Shown: positions 54,850-62,846 of the stretch, piece by piece
Layout of the letters: each line of letters starts with the position of its first letter
Position numbering within the stretch: position 1 is the stretch's first letter
Assembly (NCBI RefSeq): GCF_018069865.1
Contig: NZ_JAGQDG010000001.1
Span: 434,001 to 498,000, forward strand
Reading direction: 5' to 3'
Length of the DNA stretch: 64,000 nt
Source of the DNA: Ideonella paludis
GTDB taxonomy: Bacteria > Pseudomonadota > Gammaproteobacteria > Burkholderiales > Burkholderiaceae_C
Translations under genes and position numbers: made by a program
Notes under the pieces: generated by a model
The model's database searches: none
What the model was told of the DNA's origin: nothing
Seen by the model: only the letters and a program-made list of their open reading frames with translations

Positions 54850-55241
54850 GCGTATGAGGGCATGAAGCGCAGGGGCTGCGGCGTGAGCAGGCGCCAGTCT
54901 CGGCCCGTGATGCTGACCTGGCTGCCGTTCGCAAACTCCAGCGCCAGGGTGCCTTCCGCCACGCCCGCCCAGGGCAGCGCCCAGCCGGTGAGGCGCTGGC
55001 CGCCGGCGTGCAGCACGGCACTGCGCAAGCGGCCCAAGCCGTCGCCCAGCACGGCCATGCCTTGGGCATGGGCTTGGTCGACCACCAAGGTCAAGCCCAG
55101 CAAGCTGCCGGCCAGCGGCGCCTGGCCGGGCTCCTGCGCCTGCGCGGTGGCGGCCGAAAACACCAGCTGCAAGGCGGCGCCCTGAGGCTCGATGCGCGCC
55201 ACTTCGCTGTCGGCCAGGTGGATCACGAAGGACGGGCTCAT
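54843..55241 (-). CDS. Hypothetical protein, beta-rich
   Basis: 132 residues: MSPSFVIHLADSEVARIEPQGAALQLVFSAATAQ, alternating strand-like segments, ending LRFMPSYAC. No motif recognised. Its start overlaps the upstream stop (ATGA) and its end overlaps the hydrolase start, so it belongs to a four-gene run 55813-53688. Confidence 0.6.
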   Translation of the reverse strand: MSPSFVIHLADSEVARIEPQGAALQLVFSAATAQAQEPGQAPLAGSLLGLTLVVDQAHAQGMAVLGDGLGRLRSAVLHAGGQRLTGWALPWAGVAEGTLALEFANGSQVSITGRDWRLLTPQPLRFMPSYAC

Positions 55242-55813
55242 GGTGCTGATCCGGCTGCGGCGGCTGAGGCGGCTGAGGCGGATTGAAAGGGCGCAGAGGG
55301 CCAAGCGGCGGCGACCAAGTCCTCTAAAGGCAGGGCGCGGCCCGCCGCCTGGGCCACAGCCTTCCACTCAGGCGGCGCTGGGGCGCGGCGCTGGGGCTCA
55401 GGCGCACCGCCCCAACCCAGCTTGAGCGCCACCACCACCGGCCCTCGGCGCACCACAAAGGGCTGCAGCGCGGCCACGGCCGCCACCAAGGCTTGCTGCT
55501 GCGCTGCGGGCAAGGGCTGCTGCCCATCCCACCACACCCGAGCCTCAGGCCCGGGCCGCACCACCAGCACCACGAAGCCGGCATTCGGGGCCCACCCGGC
55601 CTGCGCGGTGACGCGGGCCACCGCCGCCTCCACCGCTTTGAGGTAGCTGGCCATCGCATCCATGTTCTGCACGCGCTCTTGCATCTGCGCATCGGGCTGC
55701 AGCAAGACCAGGCCAAAGCGCTGCACTGCAGGCGCTGTGGCGGTTTGGGCCAGCAGGCTGCGTGGCGCGCCCCAGCAGCAGCAACAAAGGATGAAGAGGG
55801 TCAGACAACGCAT
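55238..55813 (-). CDS. Exported hypothetical protein
   Basis: 191 residues. N-terminus MRCLTLFILCCCCWGAPRSLLAQ is a Cys-rich signal peptide. The mature part has VQRFGLVLLQPDAQMQERVQNMDAMASYLKAVE and NAGFVVLVVRPGPEARVWWDG, with no recognised family, and a low-complexity Ser/Ala end. First gene of the coupled run towards 53688. Confidence 0.6.
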   Translation of the reverse strand: MRCLTLFILCCCCWGAPRSLLAQTATAPAVQRFGLVLLQPDAQMQERVQNMDAMASYLKAVEAAVARVTAQAGWAPNAGFVVLVVRPGPEARVWWDGQQPLPAAQQQALVAAVAALQPFVVRRGPVVVALKLGWGGAPEPQRRAPAPPEWKAVAQAAGRALPLEDLVAAAWPSAPFQSASAASAAAAGSAP

Positions 55814-55874
55814 GGGGCAAGCAGGGCGGCAGAGACCGCTATTGTTGCCCCAAAGCTGGGCGGGCCGCAGGCGC

Positions 55875-56399
55875 TCAGTGCGCCGTGAGGTTCATCATGC
55901 CGATGCGAAACCCGGTGGTGCCGTTGACCCCGGTGAGCCGAATGGCTTTGACGTTACGCACCAGGGGAGATTGGGCGTTGTTGCCATTGAAGATCACATA
56001 GATGCCCATGGGCGAATTGATCCAGGAGGACCACTGCGACGCGGTGCTCCAGGCGCCGCTGGCATCTTGCACATCCAGGCGCACCGCGCCGATGAAGTTG
56101 CTGCCGTTGTAGCTGTTGGAGCCACTCAGGCTGACGCTCATGCTGCCCAGATCCAGCAGGCCGCCGTTGGCATTGCGCAGCTCGACGCTGGGCTGGCGCA
56201 CTTCAAAGCCGTTGGGCGAGGGCGCCGACCACGGAAAAGCCGGCTTGAAGCGCAGCGCGAACAGACCATCTGAGGTGGTCTGGGTGCAGGTCTTGAGGGC
56301 CGTGCAATTGAGCGGGCCGGCGTCGGTAAAGGTCTCTTGCACCGCCGAGGCGGCCAAGGGTGCAGCCAGCAAGGCAGCCGTCAATACGATGGACTTCAT
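55875..56399 (-). CDS. Exported hypothetical protein, predicted beta-sandwich
   Basis: 174 residues: signal peptide MKSIVLTAALLAAPLAASA, then Asn/Ser/Gly-rich strands (GSNSYNGSNFIGAVRLDVQDASGAW; SWINSPMGIYVIFNGNN) ending in FRIGMMNLTAH. C38 and C32 are candidates for a disulfide. It looks like a secreted or surface protein; no PEP-CTERM tail. Function unknown. Confidence 0.65.
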   Translation of the reverse strand: MKSIVLTAALLAAPLAASAVQETFTDAGPLNCTALKTCTQTTSDGLFALRFKPAFPWSAPSPNGFEVRQPSVELRNANGGLLDLGSMSVSLSGSNSYNGSNFIGAVRLDVQDASGAWSTASQWSSWINSPMGIYVIFNGNNAQSPLVRNVKAIRLTGVNGTTGFRIGMMNLTAH

Positions 56400-56450
56400 G
56401 AACTTCCCTCCTAAAGCCCTATTGGCGCATACCCCCAGGGGAGATTCACC

Positions 56451-57404
56451 TTAAACCGGTAACGGGGGTGTCACATGATCCCCATCATGTTTCTGCCAGG
56501 GGTCCAAGTGGGTCATCAAATTGAGCACGCGGTGGCGCTGCATCACACGGTGGCGGGCCTCCACAGCAATGTCATGGCCAGCCTCAATGGTCAGCTCGGC
56601 ATCCACCTCCAGGTGGGCATCGACCACGATCATGTCGCCCATCTTGCGGGTGTGCAGGTCATGCACGCCGCGCACGCCGGGGGTCTCCAGCAAAGTGGCA
56701 CGGATCGCGGCGACCTCTTCGTCATCGGCCGCACGGTCCATCAGGTCGTGCAGCGCGTCCCAGCCGAACTCCCAGCCCATCTTGCCGACCATGAAGCCGA
56801 CGATCAAGGCCGCCACCGGGTCGAGGATGGGGTAGCCCGCCAGGTTGCCGATCAAACCCAAACCTACCACCAAGGACGAGGCCGCGTCTGAGCGAGCATG
56901 CCAAGCATTGGCCACCAACATGCTGGAGCGCACCCGCTTGGCCACAGCCAGCATGTAGCGGAACAGCAATTCCTTGGCCACCAGCGTGCCCCCGGCCACC
57001 CACAGTGCCGCGATATGCACGGTCTGGGCCGCCTCGGGGTGCTGCAGCTTCTGCGCGGCCGACCAGACCATGCCCACACCCACCGCCAGCAGCAGGCCGC
57101 CCAGCACCAGCGAGGCCGCTGTCTCGTAGCGGTGGTGGCCATAAGGATGGTCCTCGTCGGCGTCCTTCTTGGCATGGTGGCTGGCGAACAGCACCACAAA
57201 GTCCGCCACCAAGTCGGACAGCGAGTGGATACCGTCAGCCACCAAGGCTTGCGACTTGGTCATCACGCCGGCGGTGATCTGCACGGCCGTCAGCACCAGG
57301 TTCACCCAGACGCTGATCCAGGTGCTGCGCGAGGCCGCTGCTGCGCGCTCGGCCGGGCTGTGCTCGTCGTCTTCGGGTTCGTCAAAAGGCGGGGTGATGT
57401 TCAT
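56451..57404 (-). CDS. Cation diffusion facilitator metal transporter
   Basis: 317 residues with six membrane helices. Metal-site motifs HSLSDLVADF (helix 2) and HARSDAASS (helix 5) have the paired His/Asp, and HPYGHHRYET is in the loop. A cytosolic C-terminal domain (about 220-305, VHDLHTRKMGDMIVVDAHLEV) follows. Exports Zn, Fe, Co or similar divalent ions by proton antiport; the ion is not readable. Confidence 0.92.
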   Translation of the reverse strand: MNITPPFDEPEDDEHSPAERAAAASRSTWISVWVNLVLTAVQITAGVMTKSQALVADGIHSLSDLVADFVVLFASHHAKKDADEDHPYGHHRYETAASLVLGGLLLAVGVGMVWSAAQKLQHPEAAQTVHIAALWVAGGTLVAKELLFRYMLAVAKRVRSSMLVANAWHARSDAASSLVVGLGLIGNLAGYPILDPVAALIVGFMVGKMGWEFGWDALHDLMDRAADDEEVAAIRATLLETPGVRGVHDLHTRKMGDMIVVDAHLEVDAELTIEAGHDIAVEARHRVMQRHRVLNLMTHLDPWQKHDGDHVTPPLPV

Positions 57405-57467
57405 GGCAGGGTCTCATGGCGGCAAACGCTATTAGACCCGCTGCCGATGAAGCCCTGCTGAAAGGCC

Positions 57468-57992
57468 TCAGCCCAGCGCTTCAGCCACCGTGGCCACCCG
57501 CACCCGGGTCGACAGAGCATGCAGCGCAATGGCATGCAGCATCTCGCTGACGGTGGTGCTGGCGTCACCCAAGACCGTGACCTGGGCATAGCCTTCCGCC
57601 TGCTTGCTGATGGCCGTGTGGGTGACGCAGTTCTGGGTCATCATGCCGCAGACGATCAACTCGTCCACGCCCAGCTTGTCCAGCGTGGCCTTGAGCGTGG
57701 TGCGCTCAAAGCTGTCGGCAAAGTGCTTCACCACCACCGGCGCCTCGGGGGCTGCGGCCAGCACGCGAGGGTGAATCTGTACCCCCGGTGTGTCGGCATT
57801 GAAGAAGGGCGACAAACCCGCTGCCGGGTCGGCCACATGCTGCACATGCACCACGGGCACGCCCTTGGCACGGGCAGCGGCAATCGCCGCTTCAACCTGG
57901 TCCAGGGTGGCCTCGGTGTTGGCCAGCGCAAAAGCGCCGCCGGGGAAATAGTCGTTCTGCAGGTCGATCACGATCAAAGCGGGGTGGCTCAT
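57468..57992 (-). CDS. Isochorismatase-family cysteine hydrolase
   Basis: 174 residues. The catalytic triad D10 (IDLQNDY), K89 (VVKHF) and C122 (MTQNCVTHTA), with a cis-peptide before it, is intact. Members hydrolyse nicotinamide, N-carbamoyl amines or related amides. GGAG lies 8 bases upstream of ATG 57992. The divergent GlxA-type regulator next door may control it. Confidence 0.9.
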   Translation of the reverse strand: MSHPALIVIDLQNDYFPGGAFALANTEATLDQVEAAIAAARAKGVPVVHVQHVADPAAGLSPFFNADTPGVQIHPRVLAAAPEAPVVVKHFADSFERTTLKATLDKLGVDELIVCGMMTQNCVTHTAISKQAEGYAQVTVLGDASTTVSEMLHAIALHALSTRVRVATVAEALG

Positions 57993-58109
57993 CCAAAGCT
58001 CCAATTCAAAAGGGGTTGCGATGGACGAATTCTTGGCTTCAGGTGCTGGATCAACCAGTGGCCTGAACAACCAACCTCGATAACATCGGGCCAAACTCTC
58101 ATCGTTGCC

Positions 58110-59126
58110 ATGGCCCCCAACAGCGCCCGCCCCTGCCGCATCGCCGTAGTCGCTTTCGACCGCATCAGCCCCTTTCACCTCTCCGTGCCCTGCGTGGTGT
58201 TTGGTGAGGCCTTGCCCGAGCCCGGTCACTTCCAAGTGCAGGTCTGCAGCGCCGACCCCCAGCCCTTGCGCAGCACCGCCGGCTTCGAGATTTCGGGCTT
58301 GGCCAGCTTGCGCGCCCTGCAGCAGGCCGACGCCATCATCGTGCCGAGTTGGCGCGATGTGAATGAGCCGCCACCCGCCGCCTTGCTGCGGGCGCTGCGC
58401 GCCGCTCATGCCCGCGGCGCCCACATCGTGGGCCTGTGCCTGGGCGCCTATGTGCTGGCCGCGGCCGGCCTGCTGGATGGCCTGCGCGCCACCACCCACT
58501 GGAGCGCCGCCGCTGACTTTGCCAAGCGCTTCCCCGCCGTCGACCTCGACCCCGACGTGCTCTACGTGCAGCAAGGCCGCTTGCTCACCTCGGCCGGCAC
58601 CGCCGCCGGCATCGACTGCTGCTTGCACCTGCTGCGCGAGCGCTTAGGCGCTGAGGTGGCCAACCGCGTGGCCCGCCGCCTGGTGGTGCCGCCGCACCGC
58701 CAAGGCGGCCAGGCCCAGTTCATTGAACAGCCGCTGCCGCAAACCGCCAGCGGCCACCGCCTCACCGCGCTGATCGACCATGTGCGTGCGCACTTGGACG
58801 CGCCCCACAGCCTCGACAGTCTGGCTCAACACGCCGCCATGAGCCGCCGCAGCCTGACCCGCCACTTCAAAGCCCTGACCGGCACCAGCGTGCTCGACTG
58901 GCTGCTGGCCGAACGCTTGAGCCTGGCCCAGCGCCTGCTGGAACAAACCCAGCAACCCATCGAACACATCGCCACCTTGGCCGGCTTTGGCACCGCGCTG
59001 TCCTTGCGGCAGCATTTCAGGCAGCGGTTTGGGGTGACGCCGAGTGCGTGGAGGTCAGAGTTTCAAGGGCAGATGGACGGCGTTCCCCAACCCTCTGGAC
59101 GGTCGCGCGCCACCCGTTCAAGATAG
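58110..59126 (+). CDS. GlxA-type AraC regulator with DJ-1/PfpI domain
   Basis: 338 residues: N-terminal class I glutamine-amidotransferase-like (DJ-1/PfpI) domain (about 8-185; IAVVAFDRISPFHLSVP, the elbow GLCLGAYVLAAAGLLDG and GIDCCLHLL) and C-terminal AraC DNA-binding domain (about 225-325; DSLAQHAAMSRRSLTRHFKAL; IATLAGFGTALSLRQHF). It is divergent from the isochorismatase-family gene, a frequent pairing. It overlaps the convergent GNAT gene by 64 bases. Confidence 0.9.
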   Translation: MAPNSARPCRIAVVAFDRISPFHLSVPCVVFGEALPEPGHFQVQVCSADPQPLRSTAGFEISGLASLRALQQADAIIVPSWRDVNEPPPAALLRALRAAHARGAHIVGLCLGAYVLAAAGLLDGLRATTHWSAAADFAKRFPAVDLDPDVLYVQQGRLLTSAGTAAGIDCCLHLLRERLGAEVANRVARRLVVPPHRQGGQAQFIEQPLPQTASGHRLTALIDHVRAHLDAPHSLDSLAQHAAMSRRSLTRHFKALTGTSVLDWLLAERLSLAQRLLEQTQQPIEHIATLAGFGTALSLRQHFRQRFGVTPSAWRSEFQGQMDGVPQPSGRSRATRSR

Positions 59127-59665
59127 TCCACCAGCGTCGCCCCCTCCGCCAGCGGCTTCACCATCACTCGCAGATCATTCAGCCGCCCGCCGGTGTCCAC
59201 TGCCTCGCGGCGCCTGACCTCCACATAGCCCATGCGCAGCCAAAAGGCTTCGGCGCGGGCGTTGCCCACCACGGCGCCCAAGCGCATCCAGCAGGCACCA
59301 CTGCTTTGAGCCCAGGCTTCCAAGGCGCTGTAGAGCGCAGCGGCGACGCCGCGGCCGTGGCATGGCGTTGCCAACCAAAACAAGCTCAGGTGCCACACTT
59401 GGGGCGCCAAAAAGTCCGACAGGCCAATGGCTACGCCGATCAGCTCATCTTTGTCGGTATAGAGGCCTAGGCACCAACGGCCCCCGAACGGCATGTCGGG
59501 GGGCGGCAACTCGTCAAACTCTTCAGCGGCTTCATCGGGGTTGGCGTTTCGACCATTGACGGTCTGAAAGTACTCAGGGCTGGCGTCGAACAGCGCTTGC
59601 AGCGTGGGGATCTCGTCACGCCGCAGTGGGCGGGCCAAGAAGCCTGGGGTGTGGAAGGTGGTCAT
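59063..59665 (-). CDS. GNAT-family N-acetyltransferase
   Basis: 200 residues. Acetyl-CoA-binding motif A region seen as WLATPCHGRGVAAALYSALEAWA, with RAEAFWLRMGY as motif B. Preceded by RPLRRDEIPTLQALFDASPEYF, common in this branch. Substrate unknown. Its ATG overlaps the MFS gene's stop (ATGA), so the pair is co-translated. Confidence 0.88.
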   Translation of the reverse strand: MTTFHTPGFLARPLRRDEIPTLQALFDASPEYFQTVNGRNANPDEAAEEFDELPPPDMPFGGRWCLGLYTDKDELIGVAIGLSDFLAPQVWHLSLFWLATPCHGRGVAAALYSALEAWAQSSGACWMRLGAVVGNARAEAFWLRMGYVEVRRREAVDTGGRLNDLRVMVKPLAEGATLVDYLERVARDRPEGWGTPSICP

Positions 59666-60939
59666 GATGAAGCCGTCTCAAACGCCTTTGGATATGCCCG
59701 CTGATACCAGCCTTCAATCTCGTGGTGCTCCAGCGCCATAAAGGCTTTGTAGCCCGGCACGGCCATCAGCGCCAGCGAGGCCAGCGCACCCATCAGGCCG
59801 AAGCTGATGTAGACCGTGGCCACGCTCCATTGCAGCAGGGCGATGCCGGCCAAGGCCGGGCCCAAGGTGGCAGCCAACTTGGTGGTCATCATGGCGCCGG
59901 CGGTCATGCGGGCGCGGAAGGCCACGGGCCGTGCCAGCATGCGGTGGGTCATGCCCACCAGCACCATGGCGGCATTGCACAGGCCAGCCACCGCAAAGGC
60001 TGGCAGCAGGAGCAGCGGCTCGCTGGCCCAGCCTGCCAGGGCCAAAGCGAGGCCTTGCACCAGGGCCGCGGTGATGCGGGTGGCATAGCGGCCTTGCCAA
60101 GCCACCCAGTGCTTGGCCAGCCACAGCGAGCCCAGCAACATGCCCAAAGACAATGAGGCCTCGCACAAGCCCAACCACAGGGCCGACAGGCCCAGCGACT
60201 GCACTTTGAGCGGCACCAAGAGCGTAAAGGTCGGAAAGAGGAAGACCCATGAGACGGCGTTGACCAAGGTCCAGCCACGCTCCACCGGCACCGCCCAGTT
60301 GGCCCGCACACCGGCGCGCATGTCGGCCCACCATTGCGCGCGCGTGGCGGGCTGTTGGTGCTGCACGCCGCTGGCAGGCAACTGCCGAGCCAAAGCCGCT
60401 GCGCTCACCAGCAAGCCGCAATACATCCACAAGGTCAGGGCCGTGCTGGTGGCGGCCAAGACCATGCCGCCTAAAGCCGGGCCGACCATGCGACCCAAGG
60501 CCTGAGCGGTTTGCTGGCGCGACAGCGCTTCGGCCATGCGCGTGGGCGGCACCAACTCGGCCACAAAGCTGGCCGAGGCCGGCGCAATCACCGCCATGGC
60601 CATCACGGGCACCACCTCAAAGCCCAGCAGCGCCCACAACTGGTAGTGGCCCAGGCTGGCCAAGCTGGCCGTGCCTGCGGCCGCCAGGGCAAAGGCTGCC
60701 AAGCCCCAGGCAATGAGCCGCCGCTTTTCATAACGGTCACCCAAGGGCGAGAGCAAAGGAATGGCCAGCAAGGACACCGCCGAGACCACCACGCCATAAG
60801 TGGCGAGGTCTGCCGCGCCGCCTTCATGCACGATCCACCACGGAATGACCACCGGCCCCACCATCAGGGCCAGCACCATCAGCGCGTCGCTCCAGAGCAG
60901 GCGGGCGAAGGCGGGGCTGAGGTGGGTGTTGAGAGGCAC
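59662..60939 (-). CDS. MFS transporter
   Basis: About 425 residues with twelve predicted membrane helices and the MFS loop LGDRYEKRRLIAW between helices 2 and 3. Substrate not readable; a drug or metabolite exporter is plausible. The start is uncertain: GTG 60939 opens VPLNTHLSPAFARLLWSD without a clear Shine-Dalgarno. The frame is open to 61029, but the extra residues (Pro/Arg-rich) look non-coding. Followed directly by the GNAT gene. Confidence 0.8.
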   Translation of the reverse strand: MPLNTHLSPAFARLLWSDALMVLALMVGPVVIPWWIVHEGGAADLATYGVVVSAVSLLAIPLLSPLGDRYEKRRLIAWGLAAFALAAAGTASLASLGHYQLWALLGFEVVPVMAMAVIAPASASFVAELVPPTRMAEALSRQQTAQALGRMVGPALGGMVLAATSTALTLWMYCGLLVSAAALARQLPASGVQHQQPATRAQWWADMRAGVRANWAVPVERGWTLVNAVSWVFLFPTFTLLVPLKVQSLGLSALWLGLCEASLSLGMLLGSLWLAKHWVAWQGRYATRITAALVQGLALALAGWASEPLLLLPAFAVAGLCNAAMVLVGMTHRMLARPVAFRARMTAGAMMTTKLAATLGPALAGIALLQWSVATVYISFGLMGALASLALMAVPGYKAFMALEHHEIEGWYQRAYPKAFETASS

Positions 60940-61049
60940 AGGATTGAAACTTGATGGGCGCCTCAGGATAGCTGGATTTGGCCCATGGGCACCTTGCCTC
61001 AACGGTCGCGAGCCGCTACAGTGATGCATCGCAATTGCAACGCAACGCC

Positions 61050-61322
61050 ATGAAATCCGCCACCCTGCCCTCCTTGCGCGTCGATGCCGCCTTGCGTGAA
61101 GCGGCCGAAGGCGTGCTGCAAGAAGGTGAGTCGCTCAGCAGCCTGATCGAAACCGCCGTGCGAGAGACCATCTACCGTCGGCAGGCTCAGGCCGCCTTCA
61201 TTGCAAGGGGGCTGCAAGCGCGTGAAGAGGCTCGCGGCAGCGGCCTTTACTTTGAAGCGGCCGAGGTGCACCAAGCGCTGCAAGAGCGCTTGGACGCACG
61301 GCGCAAAAAGGTGCTGGGATGA
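61050..61322 (+). CDS. Antitoxin-like protein (YlcI/YnfO-ParD type)
   Basis: 90 residues: MKSATLPSLRVDAALREAAEGVLQEGESLSSLIETAVRETIYRR, a ribbon-helix-helix N-terminal domain, with a charged helical tail (ARGSGLYFEAAEVHQALQERLDARRKK) that would wrap the toxin. The stop overlaps the toxin start (ATGA). The short palindrome GCAATTGC (61031-61038) lies just before the start and may be an operator half-site. Confidence 0.82.
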   Translation: MKSATLPSLRVDAALREAAEGVLQEGESLSSLIETAVRETIYRRQAQAAFIARGLQAREEARGSGLYFEAAEVHQALQERLDARRKKVLG

Positions 61323-61639
61323 AGGGCCCCATTGCGGTGCGCTACAGCGCCGCAGCGCGCGACGACCTGTTCAGGCTCTACGACTTCTTGCTGGACCGCG
61401 CCCAAACGGCTGAAGACTTCGACGCCGCCCAATCCACCATCGACGCCTTGCGCCGAGAGGTGGAGCAGCACTTGAGTCATCACCCCTTTATCTGCCGCAA
61501 AGTCGGAGATAACCCGTTTTTAAGGGAACTGATTATCCCGTTTCGGCGCGGAGGCTATGTCGCTCTATTTGAGATTGAAGACGCTCACACGGTGAGCATC
61601 TTGGCGCTGCGGCATCAGCGTGAAGAGGACTATCACTGA
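61319..61639 (+). CDS. RelE/ParE-family toxin
   Basis: 106 residues: IAVRYSAAARDDLFRLYDFLLDRA, then HPFICRKVGDNPFLRELIIPFRRGGYVALFEIED and VSILALRHQREEDYH, the ParE/RelE fold with conserved Arg residues and the C-terminal strand. ParE members poison gyrase; RelE members cleave mRNA on the ribosome. Which applies here cannot be told. Coupled to the antitoxin gene. Confidence 0.88.
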   Translation: MKGPIAVRYSAAARDDLFRLYDFLLDRAQTAEDFDAAQSTIDALRREVEQHLSHHPFICRKVGDNPFLRELIIPFRRGGYVALFEIEDAHTVSILALRHQREEDYH

Positions 61640-61703
61640 GCGACGCTCATGGAGCCGCGTCATCCCCACCCTGATGAATGGCCCCCCGCACTACGCATAA
61701 GCG

Positions 61704-62696
61704 ATGTCACAAAGATTGAAGCGGTCTATGCAGACACAACAGCGTGCAAAAACGAAACCATGGGTCCGACTAGCCCTTGTGGCCTTGCTTTTTGGCTGCC
61801 TTACCGTCGCATATCTTGCAACGAGACCCAGCGGGACGGCATCGACCACGCTGCCGCAAAGCAGCCCATCCATTGAACCTTCTCTTGATGTGAGACCGTC
61901 CCCTGTTCCGACTGCAAGCGCAACGGACCTGGCGCTGACAACAGGCCCCACCCCGAGTACACCAACGGCACCTCCTACGCAGGGCGGCCGCAAAGACCTG
62001 CTCAATGAGAACCTGGCAGAGTTGTTCCGGCAGGCGCTAGAGGCCAAGAACCCAGATGATCGAGCGTTAGCTTTCTGGGTAGGCTCGCATTGCTCGGGAT
62101 TCGCATTCGGCGAGGCGAATGCTCCAGTGTCTGAGGAGGACTTGATGACCTCCTATGGTTTACAAGCTGATCAGGCCAAGAAGATATTGGAGCGCCGGAC
62201 GGCAGCGAGAAGTCAGATGAAAAGGCTTTGCAGCACGGGTGACGCAAGCGGCTTCTTTGATGCGCTGAAGAATCTCAGCAAACCAGGGGCACCGTCGACC
62301 GGGATCATCATGACGCGGATTGAGGGACTGAACAATGCGGATGGGCTGTATAGGCAACAGCATATCCAAGCGCTTACACAGATGTTGGCCTCACCGAGCC
62401 AATACCCAGCCCAATTCGACCGATGGCTCGACTCTCCGGGCTTCTCAAAAGTAGCAAAGAACATCGGGGTGCCGACTGGTGCCGTGTCCTTCATTGGCGA
62501 CGCACTCATGGCCCGCTTTGGCCTAGAGCAAATGTTGAACTACCGGAGAACGCGGCGGTGCATCGGATTCTTCAGATGCTTCACCGCCAACGAACTGCCA
62601 GAAGCTCAGCAGACCACCGTGGAAGCTGCTGCTGATCAGCTAGAGATGCTGATCCGCACCCAACGCTGGGATGTCCTCGTGGCACAAGGGGACTGA
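61704..62696 (+). CDS. Single-pass membrane protein of unknown function, low GC
   Basis: 330 residues. One membrane helix near the N-terminus (WVRLALVALLFGCLTVAYLAT, about 20-40), a Ser/Thr/Pro-rich periplasmic linker to about 95, then a helical domain with LNENLAELFRQALEAKNPDDRALAFWVGSHCSGF and paired Cys (CIGFFRC). I recognise no family. Its GC is lower than that of its neighbours and it follows a toxin-antitoxin pair, which suggests acquisition. An internal ATG at 61731 is an alternative start. Confidence 0.65.
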   Translation: MSQRLKRSMQTQQRAKTKPWVRLALVALLFGCLTVAYLATRPSGTASTTLPQSSPSIEPSLDVRPSPVPTASATDLALTTGPTPSTPTAPPTQGGRKDLLNENLAELFRQALEAKNPDDRALAFWVGSHCSGFAFGEANAPVSEEDLMTSYGLQADQAKKILERRTAARSQMKRLCSTGDASGFFDALKNLSKPGAPSTGIIMTRIEGLNNADGLYRQQHIQALTQMLASPSQYPAQFDRWLDSPGFSKVAKNIGVPTGAVSFIGDALMARFGLEQMLNYRRTRRCIGFFRCFTANELPEAQQTTVEAAADQLEMLIRTQRWDVLVAQGD

Positions 62697-62846
62697 ACAC
62701 CATTGAATCGCAACAGGCTTTGAAGACAGTCCCCTGCAAGACCCTTTGGATGCGTGTCGCTAAGGCGTGTCGGGATAAAGGGGCCGTTTACGCAGCGCTA
62801 CTGCGCTGCTCCACCCCAGCATGAAGACACGGACGCTGAGCGCCCT

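Noticed and set aside
57519-58109. Extension of the GlxA-type regulator frame to the left
   Set aside because: It lies antisense over the isochorismatase-family gene; the domain begins at ATG 58110.
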